A stretch of 64,000 nt of DNA from Bacillota bacterium (GCA_018333655.1 JAGXTJ010000023.1:148621-212620); one strand, 5' to 3'; shown: positions 45,643-55,234, numbered from the stretch's first letter. Made by a program: numbers and translations. Notes: generated by a model not told the origin, from the letters alone.

Positions 45643-46212
45643 ATGAAAATTCCTGTAGGTGTATCTAGTCGCCACCTGCATTTGTCCGTCGAAGATCTGG
45701 CCACACTTTTTGGGCCCAACCGCAAGTTGCAGAAACTGCGCGATCTCAGCCAAACAGGGCAGTTTGCGGCCATGGAAACGGTGACATTAGTCGGCCCGAA
45801 GGGCGAGATTGCCAATGTCCGTGTCCTAGGTCCCGCTCGCGCCCAAAGTCAAGTAGAGGTGAGCTTCTCTGACGCCGTGAAATTAGGTATAAACCCCCCG
45901 GTGCGAGATTCGGGCTCCCTCAGTGGGGCGGGTAGCATTCGCATTGAGGGACCCATGGGGGCAGTAGAGGCAGAAAATGCCGTAATAATTGCCTGGCGTC
46001 ACATTCACATGACCCCCCATGATGCCGCAATTTTTGGCGTAGCCGACAAAGATAAAGTCAGTGTCTCTGTGGGCGGAGAACGGGGCATGACCCTGCACCA
46101 TGTACTAGTCAGGGTACGCCCGGATTTTAAACTAGAAATGCATATTGACACCGATGAAGCCAATGCCTGTGGACTTCGCAATGGTGACTTAGTGGAGATT
46201 TGCCCGCGTTAG
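45643..46212 (+). CDS. pduL: Phosphate propanoyltransferase PduL
   Basis: A 189-residue acyltransferase of the PduL type, unrelated to Pta, which exchanges CoA for phosphate on short acyl groups such as propionyl. The two metal-binding His motifs are GVSSRHLHLS and AWRHIHMTP. ATG 45643 has AAAGGAG 8 bases upstream. No microcompartment shell genes are nearby and there is no obvious encapsulation peptide at the N-terminus. Behind the methylmalonyl-CoA decarboxylase it would make propionyl phosphate for ATP formation by an acyl kinase not in the window. Confidence 0.93.
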   Translation: MKIPVGVSSRHLHLSVEDLATLFGPNRKLQKLRDLSQTGQFAAMETVTLVGPKGEIANVRVLGPARAQSQVEVSFSDAVKLGINPPVRDSGSLSGAGSIRIEGPMGAVEAENAVIIAWRHIHMTPHDAAIFGVADKDKVSVSVGGERGMTLHHVLVRVRPDFKLEMHIDTDEANACGLRNGDLVEICPR

Positions 46213-46219
46213 AAATAGG

Positions 46220-47053
46220 CTACGGAGCAGCAAAGCCTTCCCCTAGCACTTCGTGGGCCTCGGTGACGATAATAAAGGCCGTCTTGTCAATCTCGAGCAC
46301 TACTTGTTTGGCGCGACTAAGTTCCATCCTGCCCACGACGCAGAGGAGAGTAGTTTTCTCCTCTTTACTGAAGCCACCTTTGCTGGGGAACATGGTCACA
46401 CCGCGCTCTAGCCTGGTCATGAGCAGAGCGGCAATTCTGTCTGCCTCGTGAGAAATGATAAAGAGTGCCTTGGCCGAGTAGATGCCTTCTAGCACCACAT
46501 CAATGAGTTTGGCGCTGACAAAAATGGCGATAAGCGCGTACATGGCATACTCGGCCGTAAATATGATGCCGGCCAAAAGGACAACGGCAGCATCAATAAA
46601 GAGCAGCGCTTGTCCGATACTTACGCCACTGTAGTGAGTGACGAATTTAGCCAGTATATCGGTCCCACCCGTCGAACCCCGGAAACGGAATACAATGCCC
46701 ATGCCGATGCCAGTTACTACTCCACCATAAATTGAAGCCAGCAGGGGATCTTGGGTTAGCACCACAGCGCCCTGCGTGAACTCGACAGCGAGCGAGGTCG
46801 CGAGAGAACCCAGGATGGTGTAGATACCAAAGCGCGGCCCAAAAACGATGAAGCTAGCAATAAGCAGGGGGATGTTAATCGCCAGTAAGACTATTCCGGG
46901 CGACCATCCCCATAGATGATAAATAATAGTCGCAATTCCGCTTGCGCCTCCAGCAGCAATGCGGTTAGGGATAAGCAGAGCGTTTAGCCCTACGCCCACG
47001 ATAATCGACCCGATGATAATTCCTAAATACTCAATTAAACGACGCCACCACAT
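46220..47053 (-). CDS. YitT family membrane protein
   Basis: A 277-residue protein with five to six membrane segments in the first 170 residues (DUF161: IGSIIVGVGLNALLIPNRIAAGGASGIATIIYHL) and a C-terminal DUF2179 domain (KALFIISHEADRIAALLMTRLERGVTMFPSKGGFSKEEKTTLLCVV). The function is unknown, though members are abundant in Firmicutes. It converges on pduL with only 7 bases between stop codons and is divergent from the glycosyltransferase gene. Confidence 0.93.
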   Translation of the reverse strand: MWWRRLIEYLGIIIGSIIVGVGLNALLIPNRIAAGGASGIATIIYHLWGWSPGIVLLAINIPLLIASFIVFGPRFGIYTILGSLATSLAVEFTQGAVVLTQDPLLASIYGGVVTGIGMGIVFRFRGSTGGTDILAKFVTHYSGVSIGQALLFIDAAVVLLAGIIFTAEYAMYALIAIFVSAKLIDVVLEGIYSAKALFIISHEADRIAALLMTRLERGVTMFPSKGGFSKEEKTTLLCVVGRMELSRAKQVVLEIDKTAFIIVTEAHEVLGEGFAAP

Positions 47054-47071
47054 CCCAAATCACCTCAGCGT

Positions 47072-47080
47072 ATTATATCA
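47072..47080 (-). promoter_or_regulatory. Extended -10 promoter for the YitT gene
   Basis: Reads TGATATAAT on the minus strand, 19 bases before the start codon, with GAGGTGAT as ribosome site in between. Confidence 0.5.
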
Positions 47081-47175
47081 TGCCACAAGGCGATACTGGC
47101 ACGCTCTCTGTTCGCATTACTGGCTTCCTCTGTGATAGAATAGCTACAATGCATGTCTACCTAGGAGGCTGATCG

Positions 47176-48258
47176 ATGAATATTATCATTTTCTCTGCCA
47201 ACATAGGTCATGGCCACAATCTCGTTGCGGAAGCTACCGCTGAGGAACTGCGCCTTGCGGGACATACGGTCCAGCAAATAGATGCCTTAGAATTTGTCAG
47301 TCCATTTTTTTCCAAAGTACTTTTGGAGAGTTACCTTAAGTTGCTGCGATACACCCCTAATATATATGGCAGAATTTATCAATGGACTGAGGAGCCCACC
47401 TTCTTTGACTTTTCCTCCATAATCAATAATTTGTTCTGCAATCTTTTTAAAAAGTTGCTTTCCCAATTTAAGCCAGACGCCATTGTCTGCACCCATAGCT
47501 TTCCAGCTGGCTTTCTCTCCGCACTGAAGATCAAGCTAGACATTGACGTGCCTTTATTCGCTGTAGTCACTGATTTTACGGTGCACTACACCTATGTTCA
47601 TCCTGCAGTTAACACCTATGTCGTGGCATCGCCGAAGCTTACCTACCAGCTACGGCATATTGGAGTGGAAGAGCACCAAATTGCGCCTATTGGCATACCC
47701 ATTCGCCGCCGCTTTTCTAATCCGCCGAGTAGGCCAGAAGCTAGAGAGGCCTTGGGGCTAGAGAACCGCCCTACCTTGCTACTAATGGGAGGCGGGCTGG
47801 GGATGGGTACTCCCACCGAAATGGTAAGGGTCCTAGACCACTACTTAGATGGCCCACAATTAATAGTCATTGCCGGTAAGAATGAGTCCTTGTATCGAGA
47901 ATTGCTGGCCTCACGTTTTCGCAATGAAGTGCACATTGTTGGCTATGTGGATAATGTTGAGACTTACATGGCGGCTGCAGACCTACTGGTGACCAAGCCA
48001 GGCGGTGTCACTTGCGCCGAAGCCTTGGCCATTGGTCTACCCATGGCCGTGGTCTCACCGATACCTGGGCAGGAGTTTCGCAATGCCTCGTTTCTAGTTG
48101 AGCAGCAGGCTGCCGTTCAATTTGATATGAGCTTCTTGGCGCCGAAGTTAGCTGACTTACTGGCAGACGATCTGCGCCTGTCTTGCATGAGCCAGCTGGC
48201 TAAACGCTTAGCTAGGCCTCTGGCCGCCCGTCACTTAGTTGATCTACTGCAAAGATAG
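47176..48258 (+). CDS. UgtP/MGDG-synthase-like glycosyltransferase
   Basis: A 360-residue GT-B glycosyltransferase of family 28. The N-terminal domain starts IIIFSANIGHGHNLVAEATAEELRLAGH, the family-typical pattern; the C-terminal domain has GGGLGMGT and the nucleotide-sugar site LVTKPGGVTCAEALAIGLPMAV. Such enzymes glycosylate diacylglycerol (UgtP, MGDG synthase) or related lipids; the sugar is not known. ATG 47176 has TAGGAGGCTG upstream. Its end overlaps the region before miaB. Confidence 0.88.
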   Translation: MNIIIFSANIGHGHNLVAEATAEELRLAGHTVQQIDALEFVSPFFSKVLLESYLKLLRYTPNIYGRIYQWTEEPTFFDFSSIINNLFCNLFKKLLSQFKPDAIVCTHSFPAGFLSALKIKLDIDVPLFAVVTDFTVHYTYVHPAVNTYVVASPKLTYQLRHIGVEEHQIAPIGIPIRRRFSNPPSRPEAREALGLENRPTLLLMGGGLGMGTPTEMVRVLDHYLDGPQLIVIAGKNESLYRELLASRFRNEVHIVGYVDNVETYMAAADLLVTKPGGVTCAEALAIGLPMAVVSPIPGQEFRNASFLVEQQAAVQFDMSFLAPKLADLLADDLRLSCMSQLAKRLARPLAARHLVDLLQR

Positions 48259-48277
48259 GAGCGGAGACGAAGAAACA

Positions 48278-49603
48278 ATGAAGTATCTCTTTCATATATT
48301 TGGTTGCCAAATGAACGAAGCAGATGCCGAAGTCTTGGCCGGCCACCTTGAGACCTTGGGCTACTCCTCTACAACAACGGAAAGCGAAGCAGACCTAATC
48401 TTGTTGATCACTTGCTGCGTCAGAGAGCATGCTGAGAGCAAGGTTTACGGCAAGCTTGGTGAGCTTTATAGCCTGAAGCAGGAGAATCCTCGCCTCATCC
48501 TCGGCATTTGCGGATGCATGCCACAGCAAGAGGACGTGGCCAGAAAGCTTGAGACGCGCTTCCCCTACTTGGACTTGGTGTTTGGCACGCATAACCTGCC
48601 TGACTTTCCGAAGCTACTGGCACAGGTCGAGGCCACAGGTGCAGCGGTAGTAGAAGTCCTTGGCGGGGCAGGTGCTATCGCCGAGAATCTACCCCGAGCC
48701 AGGCGTGACAGTTTAAAAGCATGGGTCACCATTATGTACGGGTGTAGTAATTTCTGCACGTACTGCATCGTGCCTTATGTCCGAGGGCAGGAACGTAGCC
48801 GTGAGGTCTCGGCAATTCTTGCTGAAATTAGCGATTTAGCGACTAAGGGCTACCGAGAGATTACGCTGCTCGGACAAAATGTTAATTCGTATGGTCGCGA
48901 TCTCGCGGGGCAGCCAGATTTCGCCGATCTCTTGGCGGGCATCGAAACTATCTCTGGTATTTCTCGTGTGCGCTACATGACTTCACATCCTAGGGACTTT
49001 ACCGATAAACTTATACAGGTAGTAGCGCGTGCAAAGAAAGTGTGTGAGCACTTCCACCTGCCAGTGCAAAGTGGCAGCAACGCTGTCCTTAAAGCTATGA
49101 ACCGCGGTTACTCTAGAGAGCAGTACCTGGCCTTAGTTGATCGTATTCGCCGCGCTGTGCCTACTGCCGTCATTACGACTGACATTATCGTCGGGTTTCC
49201 CGGTGAGACGGAGGAGGATTTTGCTGAGACCTTGAGTTTGCTTAGGGAAGTCCGTTTTGATGCCGCCTATACCTTTGCCTATTCCCCCCGTAGCGGCACA
49301 GTGGCGGCAGATTGGGTTGAAAACCTTAGTAAAGAAGAGAAAAATGCGCGTCTTCGGCACTTAATCGATGTCGTCAATGAAATCTCCCTAGAGTGCAACT
49401 TACCACTGCTAAATCAAGTCGTGGAGTTGTTAGTGGAGGGGCCCAGCAGAACAGACCCTTCACGACTTACCGGGCGGACCCGCAGCAATAAGTTAGTGCA
49501 CTTTGTAGGCGAGAGCTCATTGATTGGCAGACTAGTCGAGGTGCGAATCACCAAAGTACAGACATGGAGTCTAAAGGGAGAACAGGTCGGCGTTCCACAT
49601 TAG
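48278..49603 (+). CDS. miaB: tRNA-2-methylthio-N6-dimethylallyladenosine synthase
   Basis: Radical SAM methylthiotransferase acting on i6A37 of tRNA. The first cluster ligands lie in IFGCQMNEADAE, ITCCVREHAE and GICGCMPQQE; the radical SAM site is YGCSNFCTYCIVPYVRGQERSR; a TRAM domain ends the 441 residues. ATG 48278 follows GGAGACGAAG. The substrate is made by MiaA, whose gene is downstream in the same cluster, and mutS follows after a terminator. Confidence 0.96.
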   Translation: MKYLFHIFGCQMNEADAEVLAGHLETLGYSSTTTESEADLILLITCCVREHAESKVYGKLGELYSLKQENPRLILGICGCMPQQEDVARKLETRFPYLDLVFGTHNLPDFPKLLAQVEATGAAVVEVLGGAGAIAENLPRARRDSLKAWVTIMYGCSNFCTYCIVPYVRGQERSREVSAILAEISDLATKGYREITLLGQNVNSYGRDLAGQPDFADLLAGIETISGISRVRYMTSHPRDFTDKLIQVVARAKKVCEHFHLPVQSGSNAVLKAMNRGYSREQYLALVDRIRRAVPTAVITTDIIVGFPGETEEDFAETLSLLREVRFDAAYTFAYSPRSGTVAADWVENLSKEEKNARLRHLIDVVNEISLECNLPLLNQVVELLVEGPSRTDPSRLTGRTRSNKLVHFVGESSLIGRLVEVRITKVQTWSLKGEQVGVPH

Positions 49604-49629
49604 TGACGGTAACCTCCTTTAGACAACAC

Positions 49630-49662
49630 ATCCCTTGCGGACTTAAGCGCAGGGGATTTTTT
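49630..49662 (+). terminator. Rho-independent terminator after miaB
   Basis: ATCCCTTGCG (49630-49639) pairs with CGCAGGGGAT (49648-49657), one wobble, followed by six T. Confidence 0.88.
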
Positions 49663-49675
49663 GTGCCTTTTGGGG

Positions 49676-49684
49676 TGATATAAT
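49676..49684 (+). promoter_or_regulatory. Extended -10 promoter for mutSL
   Basis: TGATATAAT, 24 bases before the GTG at 49708. It overlaps an in-frame TTG and lies just before the ATG at 49687, which helps decide that translation starts at the GTG. Confidence 0.6.
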
Positions 49685-49707
49685 TGATGTCAAAGGGGAG
49701 TGGTTTT

Positions 49708-52296
49708 GTGCAGCAGTATACTCCTATGATACAGCAGTATCTAGAAATCAAAGCCCAACATAGTGACGCCATATTGTTCTTTCGTTTGGGAGATTTTTAT
49801 GAGATGTTTTTCGAAGACGCAGAAGTGGCCTCGCGTCTTCTGGCCATAACACTCACATCACGTGACGGCGGACAGGGGCAGAAGGTTGCTATGTGCGGCG
49901 TTCCGTTTCATGCGGCTGAGGCCTACCTCGCTCGCCTGCTTAGGGCAGGGCAAAAAGTTGCCATTTGCGAGCAGGTAGAGGACTCTAGCTCCGCTAAGGG
50001 CCTAGTGAGGCGCGAGGTCGTGCGCATTGTAACTCCCGCCACTTACAGTGATGCCCCTGCGGATACTAACAACTACGTCTCGTGTTGGCAAGAGCAAGAC
50101 GGTGAAAGCGTCCTGGCAACGATAGACTATACTACAGGCTCAGTCTCAGTTACCTCCTTTGACGGTGAGACAAGTTACGGTCTTGTAGTCGACGAAGTGC
50201 ACAGGCTGTCTCCCCGCGAGGTGATTTTGCCCCAACTAGCTATCCCCGACGTCTTAGAAGAATCTGTGACTAGACTGTCTGCACTGAGGCGCACAACCCG
50301 TGGCCTGACGGTAGAGGAATCGTCCTCTATGATTAACGCTATCTGGGGCGATGTCGAGCTCACGCCCTTGGCCAGCATCACGCTAGGTGAGATTATCGCC
50401 TACCTCAAGGATCTCCGCCTAGGAGACTTTTCGCACTTGACGCGCCCCTTGGTAAGTCTAGGAGGGCGCGGTGCCCTACTAGATATGACTACCCGGCGCA
50501 ATCTAGAGGTAACGCGGGCGCTAGGCAGTGGAGAGAGGGAAGGTTCGCTTCTCTGGGTGCTCGACTTCACCGCAACAGCCATGGGTGCCCGCCTAATTAA
50601 GCAGTGGCTAGAGCAGCCCTTAATAAGTACCGACCAAGTAAACGCCCGTCTCCAGGCCGTGGATGCGTTGTGGCGAGATAACCTGTGGCGTAATCAGGTG
50701 AGAGAGGCGCTTAGGCGGGTTTACGACCTACCACGTCTTTTGGCCAAGGTGGTCGCGGGCACGGCCCATCCTCGCGACCTAGTTACCTTGCAAAAGTCAC
50801 TGGCAGGGGTGACTGAGCTTAATTCCCTGCTCTCTGGCTTTGTGGATGGTTTACTAGGCGAAATTATGGCTGAGCTCATGCCTCATTCTGATTTACAGCA
50901 GTTACTTACAAATGCCTTGCTGGAGAATCCCCCTGTAAACCATCGCGACGGCGGAGTGATTAAAGAGGGCTTCCACGCTGAGGTAGACGCTCTGCGCTCC
51001 GTTTGTCGCGATACTAAGTCCCTTCTGGCTTCCTTCGAGGCTGAGGAACGTCAAGCCACAGGCATTAAGTCGCTAAAAATTGGCTTCAATAGAGTGTTTG
51101 GCTACTACATCGAAGTCACCCATACTAATCTCAGTCTGGTGCCGCCACGTTACCACCGCAAACAGACTCTAGCCAATGCTGAACGTTTTGTTACGGCAGA
51201 ACTCAAAGAGCTCGAGAACACCATCATGACGGCAGAGGAAAGACTACTGGCTTTAGAGGAAGAACTCTTTGTCTCCCTGCGCCAGAGGGTCGCCGCCGAG
51301 GCGCGCAGTATCATGTCGGTGGCGCGGCGAGTAGGGGAGCTTGATGTGCTGCAAGCCTTTGCCGAGGCCGCTAGTCGGTACCGCTTCGTTAAACCAGAAG
51401 TCAACGCGAGCAAGACCATCGCCATTACTGGAGGACGACACCCAGTCGTGGAGCGCACCGTAGGGAATCATCACTTTGTGCCCAATGACACTCACTTGGG
51501 GCCAGGCGAACTGGCCGTGATTACCGGGCCAAATATGGCTGGAAAGTCAACATATATGCGACAAGTTGCCTTAATTGTGCTGATGGCGCAAGTCGGTAGC
51601 TTTGTCCCCGCGGAAAAAGCCACCATCGGCTATGTTGACCGGATATTTACCAGGGTAGGCGCAGCGGATGATCTTTATGGTGGACAAAGTACTTTTATGG
51701 TGGAGATGCTAGAAACAAGCCTGGCTTTGGCAGAAGCAACAGAGCGTAGCTTGCTCCTCTTTGATGAAGTTGGTCGGGGTACCAGCACCTATGATGGCAT
51801 GGCGCTCGCACAAGCAATTATGGAGTTCGTTCATGACCAGGTGAGTGCTCGCACCCTGTTTTCTACCCACTACCATGAGTTGACACGTCTGTCCGACCAC
51901 CTCGCCCGCTGTCAAAACTATGTTGTGGCCATACTGGAGAGCGGCAAGGAAGTAATCTTTCTCCATCGTGTGCAACCTGGCAAGGCCAGTAAGAGCTACG
52001 GCGTTCACGTGGCCCGCATGGCGGGGCTGCCCCGTTCGGTCATTAGCAGGGCCATCGCCTTGCTCAAGGAGCACGAGAGCAAGAAGTCGCAACCCTTTCA
52101 ACAGACTAACTTTTTGCAAGCTGTTGCCGAGGCTCCACTCTACATGGAGCCTGACCCGCGTACGGCTCTAGCCTTAGCCATATATGAAGAATTGACACAA
52201 CTCACGCCAGAGGCTTTAACCCCTCTACAGGCCTTACGCTTGCTCTTTGAACTCAAGCAAAAGACCGAGAAAGTTGGTGAAACTCGTGACGATTAA
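49708..52296 (+). CDS. mutS: DNA mismatch repair protein MutS
   Basis: An 862-residue mismatch sensor. The mismatch-binding N-terminal domain has FFRLGDFYEMFFEDA with the intercalating Phe and Glu; the C-terminal ATPase has Walker A TGPNMAGKSTYMRQ and LLLFDEVGRGTSTYDGMALA. GTG 49708 gives the N-terminus QQYTPMIQQYL, matching B. subtilis MutS, with AAAGGGGAG 7 bases upstream. Earlier in-frame starts at 49684 and 49687 overlap the promoter. mutL starts inside its last codons. Confidence 0.97.
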   Translation: MQQYTPMIQQYLEIKAQHSDAILFFRLGDFYEMFFEDAEVASRLLAITLTSRDGGQGQKVAMCGVPFHAAEAYLARLLRAGQKVAICEQVEDSSSAKGLVRREVVRIVTPATYSDAPADTNNYVSCWQEQDGESVLATIDYTTGSVSVTSFDGETSYGLVVDEVHRLSPREVILPQLAIPDVLEESVTRLSALRRTTRGLTVEESSSMINAIWGDVELTPLASITLGEIIAYLKDLRLGDFSHLTRPLVSLGGRGALLDMTTRRNLEVTRALGSGEREGSLLWVLDFTATAMGARLIKQWLEQPLISTDQVNARLQAVDALWRDNLWRNQVREALRRVYDLPRLLAKVVAGTAHPRDLVTLQKSLAGVTELNSLLSGFVDGLLGEIMAELMPHSDLQQLLTNALLENPPVNHRDGGVIKEGFHAEVDALRSVCRDTKSLLASFEAEERQATGIKSLKIGFNRVFGYYIEVTHTNLSLVPPRYHRKQTLANAERFVTAELKELENTIMTAEERLLALEEELFVSLRQRVAAEARSIMSVARRVGELDVLQAFAEAASRYRFVKPEVNASKTIAITGGRHPVVERTVGNHHFVPNDTHLGPGELAVITGPNMAGKSTYMRQVALIVLMAQVGSFVPAEKATIGYVDRIFTRVGAADDLYGGQSTFMVEMLETSLALAEATERSLLLFDEVGRGTSTYDGMALAQAIMEFVHDQVSARTLFSTHYHELTRLSDHLARCQNYVVAILESGKEVIFLHRVQPGKASKSYGVHVARMAGLPRSVISRAIALLKEHESKKSQPFQQTNFLQAVAEAPLYMEPDPRTALALAIYEELTQLTPEALTPLQALRLLFELKQKTEKVGETRDD

Positions 52297-53971
52297 CGTT
52301 TTATCAACTGAGTTGGCTAATCAAATCGCCGCCGGTGAAGTAATTGAAAGGCCTAGTTCCGCAGTCAAAGAGCTCATGGAGAATGCCCTTGATGCGGGTG
52401 CCACAGAAGTCAGCGTCGAAATTACCAAGGGAGGGCTGTCTCTACTGCGCGTTACCGATGATGGCTCAGGCATGAGCGCTGAAGACTTGCGACTATGCCT
52501 TTTGCGCCATGCCACCAGCAAACTGCAGACCATTGACGATCTCTTTGCCATGACAACTTTAGGTTTTCGCGGCGAGGCTTTGCCAAGCATTGCCTCTGTC
52601 AGCCACCTCACTATACAGAGTCGTCTGCGCGGCTTTGAAGGAGGCCATGAGATTAGGTGTAGCGCAGGACAAGTAGTAACCGCGCGCCCTGTGGGTAGGC
52701 CCATAGGCACGACTGTAGAAGTGCGCGATCTCTTTTTTAACACACCGGCACGACTTAAATTCATGAAAAGCGAGACTGCTGAGGGGCAAAAAGTGCTGCA
52801 AGTGGTGGAAAGAATCGCACTTTCCCACCCCCGCACCAGATTTACTCTGAAAATTGACGATAGGGTGGTTTTACAAACGCAGGGGAATAATAACCTAGTT
52901 GACGCCGCTCTGGCAGTGTACGGAGTAGGGGTGGCCAAGCACTTACATTACTTCGCACCGCAGGGAGGAGGAATACTATCTCTTTCCGGTGTTTTGGGGG
53001 ATTTCTCACTTCACCGTCATAATCGGCTCTGGCAGTCAATATATCTCAACGGCCGCTATATTGAGAGTAGGCGCCTCGGAGCGATCCTAGAGCAAGCCTA
53101 TCGCACCCTCCTGCCGCCCAAGCGGAGCCCCGTGGCTGTACTACATTTGCAAGTGCCAGCTAGCGAGGTGGATGTTAATGTGCATCCCACCAAGGTTGAG
53201 GTGCGTTTTCGCGATGAGCAGGCCATTTGCGGGGCCTTTATGAACATTTTGCGCCAGCAGTTAGAGGTAGTGGCAGGGAGACAAGTGGGGCGGGGGGAAG
53301 CTGCGCAGGGAGGGCAGGTCGCTACACCAGAGTACGCCCGCTACGAGCCGGCAGCACCCAACTTGTTTGTGCCGCGAGTGGAGCAAGGGATACCTAGTCA
53401 GTTGACAATTCTACCGCCTACAGCACCATATCGACTGATCGGTCAGGTTTGCTTGAGTTACATTCTCGTTGAAAAACAGGGCAGTGTCGTTATCGTGGAC
53501 CAGCACGCAGCCCACGAAAGAGTGCTATGGGAGCAGTTCATGACACATAGCCATGGAGTACAGGCGCTTTCCATCCCCATTTCTATTGACTTTGGCCCCG
53601 CAGGGTACAACTTAGCTCCGCGGCTGGCGGAGATGGAGCGCTTAGGCTTTAGCTTTGAGCATTTTGGCGGTAATACCTACTTACTGAGGACCATGCCAGC
53701 TACCTACTTGGGGACTTTTGATGCCGAAGTCTTGCGCGAAATTGCTCTAGAGCACGATGCCGACCAGACCCCCAATTGGGAAGAGGCTGTCGCAGCCAGA
53801 CTTGCCTGCCGCGCTGCCATTAAGGCTGGGGTACGACTCTCCCCTAGCGAAATGGTGGAGCTCCTTGACAAGCTATACGCGACGAACTTGCCCGTGACAT
53901 GCCCCCATGGTCGGCCAATTGAGATATCGTTTACGGAAGAGGCGCTCTACAAACTTTTTCACCCGAAATGA
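52286..53971 (+). CDS. mutL: DNA mismatch repair protein MutL (endonuclease type)
   Basis: A 561-residue GHKL ATPase with AGEVIERPSSAVKELMENALDAGA, VTDDGSGM and FRGEALPSIASV at the N-terminus. The C-terminal domain carries the metal-dependent nicking motif DQHAAHERVLWE (DQHA-x2-E-x4-E), plus ACRAAIKAG and CPHGRP, as expected in bacteria without MutH. GTG 52286 overlaps mutS by 11 bases; GTG 52277 is an alternative. It overlaps the ATGA before miaA. Confidence 0.96.
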   Translation: MTINVLSTELANQIAAGEVIERPSSAVKELMENALDAGATEVSVEITKGGLSLLRVTDDGSGMSAEDLRLCLLRHATSKLQTIDDLFAMTTLGFRGEALPSIASVSHLTIQSRLRGFEGGHEIRCSAGQVVTARPVGRPIGTTVEVRDLFFNTPARLKFMKSETAEGQKVLQVVERIALSHPRTRFTLKIDDRVVLQTQGNNNLVDAALAVYGVGVAKHLHYFAPQGGGILSLSGVLGDFSLHRHNRLWQSIYLNGRYIESRRLGAILEQAYRTLLPPKRSPVAVLHLQVPASEVDVNVHPTKVEVRFRDEQAICGAFMNILRQQLEVVAGRQVGRGEAAQGGQVATPEYARYEPAAPNLFVPRVEQGIPSQLTILPPTAPYRLIGQVCLSYILVEKQGSVVIVDQHAAHERVLWEQFMTHSHGVQALSIPISIDFGPAGYNLAPRLAEMERLGFSFEHFGGNTYLLRTMPATYLGTFDAEVLREIALEHDADQTPNWEEAVAARLACRAAIKAGVRLSPSEMVELLDKLYATNLPVTCPHGRPIEISFTEEALYKLFHPK

Positions 53972-53979
53972 GGATGAGC

Positions 53980-54909
53980 ATGAAACCACGCATACTGGCA
54001 ATAGTTGGACCCACTGCTGTAGGCAAGACTAGTCTTTCCCTGCAAGTAGCGGCCAGGCTACACGGTGAAATAATTTCCGCTGATTCCATGCAGGTTTATC
54101 GCGGCATGGATATCGGTACCGCCAAGCCGACTCTAGCCGAGAGGTCCCTGATACCGCACCACTTGATCGATGTCGTGGACCCCGGTGAGTCATTTAGTGC
54201 CGCAGATTATCAGCGTCTAGCGCGAGCCGCGGTGAACGACATTTTAGAGAGAGGTCGGCTGCCCATTTTCTCTGGTGGTACGGGGCTTTACATTCGGGCA
54301 GCCATCGATGACTACAACTTCACCGCTAGCGAGAACAATCCGGCAGTGCGTAAGAAGCTCCAGCAAGAATTGCAGGAAGCGGGCTTAGCCGCTCTCTACA
54401 CGCGTCTTCGGCAAGTTGACGCGCGGGTCGCTTCCCGACTGCCGGCGACAGATCAGCGTCGTATTATTCGCGCCCTAGAGGTTTTTGAAACAACAGGTCG
54501 AGCTCTTAGTTCATGGGAATCGGAGAAGGATATTAAGAACGCCCTCTATGACGTGCTTATGATCGGGCTGTTGCGCCCCCGCGAGGAGTTACATGCTCGT
54601 ATCGATGCGCGGGTAGAACAAATGTTTGCCGCGGGCTTGTTAGAAGAAGCTAGACATCTCTATGCGCAGGGGATTAGCCTAGTCGCTCTTCAGGCGCTAG
54701 GCTACAAAGAGTTGTTAGGATATCTAGAAGGACATTCTACATTGGAAGAGGTGAAGGCCATCCTCAAGCAACAGACCAGACGCTATGCCAAACGCCAAAT
54801 GACCTGGTTTCGTGCTGACAGTCGCGTGCACTGGGTGGACGCCCAGGACTCCCAGAAAGCAATATCGGGCATCTTGGAAATTCTTGCAAAGGAGTGGCAC
54901 ATGTATTAG
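53980..54909 (+). CDS. miaA: tRNA dimethylallyltransferase MiaA
   Basis: Transfers the dimethylallyl group to A37 of tRNAs reading UNN codons. The P-loop GPTAVGKTSLSLQVA, the DSMQVYRGMDIGTAKP block and SGGTGLYIRA are present; 309 residues. ATG 53980 has GAGG 6 bases upstream; ATG 53968, which overlaps the mutL stop, is also possible. The order mutS-mutL-miaA-hfq is the common bacterial arrangement. Confidence 0.96.
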   Translation: MKPRILAIVGPTAVGKTSLSLQVAARLHGEIISADSMQVYRGMDIGTAKPTLAERSLIPHHLIDVVDPGESFSAADYQRLARAAVNDILERGRLPIFSGGTGLYIRAAIDDYNFTASENNPAVRKKLQQELQEAGLAALYTRLRQVDARVASRLPATDQRRIIRALEVFETTGRALSSWESEKDIKNALYDVLMIGLLRPREELHARIDARVEQMFAAGLLEEARHLYAQGISLVALQALGYKELLGYLEGHSTLEEVKAILKQQTRRYAKRQMTWFRADSRVHWVDAQDSQKAISGILEILAKEWHMY

Positions 54910-54944
54910 AATTAGTCTGACTAGAGAGAGATGGGAGGCCAAAA

Positions 54945-55187
54945 ATGTCTAAAGTAGTACTGAATCTACAAGATCTATTTCTAAATCAGGTGCGCAAAGA
55001 GAATCTGCCCGTAACTATTTTTCTTGTCAATGGGTACCAACTAAAGGGCATCGTTAAAGGTTTTGATAACTTCACTCTCGCTATGATGGACTCCGAGGGT
55101 CGTCAGCAGTTAGTCTATAAACACGCTATTTCTACCGTGCAGCCGGTACGGCCCATCAACATGGGTCTAGTTGAAGGGGATAGCTAA
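54945..55187 (+). CDS. hfq: RNA chaperone Hfq
   Basis: An 80-residue Sm-like hexameric RNA chaperone. The Sm1 motif [25 protein letters not shown] and the Sm2 motif [10 protein letters not shown] are intact, with a short C-terminal tail as in other Firmicutes. ATG 54945 follows GATGGGAGG. A strong terminator follows 12 bases after the stop. Confidence 0.97.
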   Translation: MSKVVLNLQDLFLNQVRKENLPVTIFLVNGYQLKGIVKGFDNFTLAMMDSEGRQQLVYKHAISTVQPVRPINMGLVEGDS

Positions 55188-55199
55188 ACGAAGGTATGG

Positions 55200-55234
55200 C
55201 AGGGCCGCCCCATTAACGGGCGGCCCTGTTCATT
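55200..55234 (+). terminator. Rho-independent terminator after hfq
   Basis: CAGGGCCGCCC and GGGCGGCCCTG make an 11-bp G+C-rich stem, followed by TTCATT. Confidence 0.85.
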
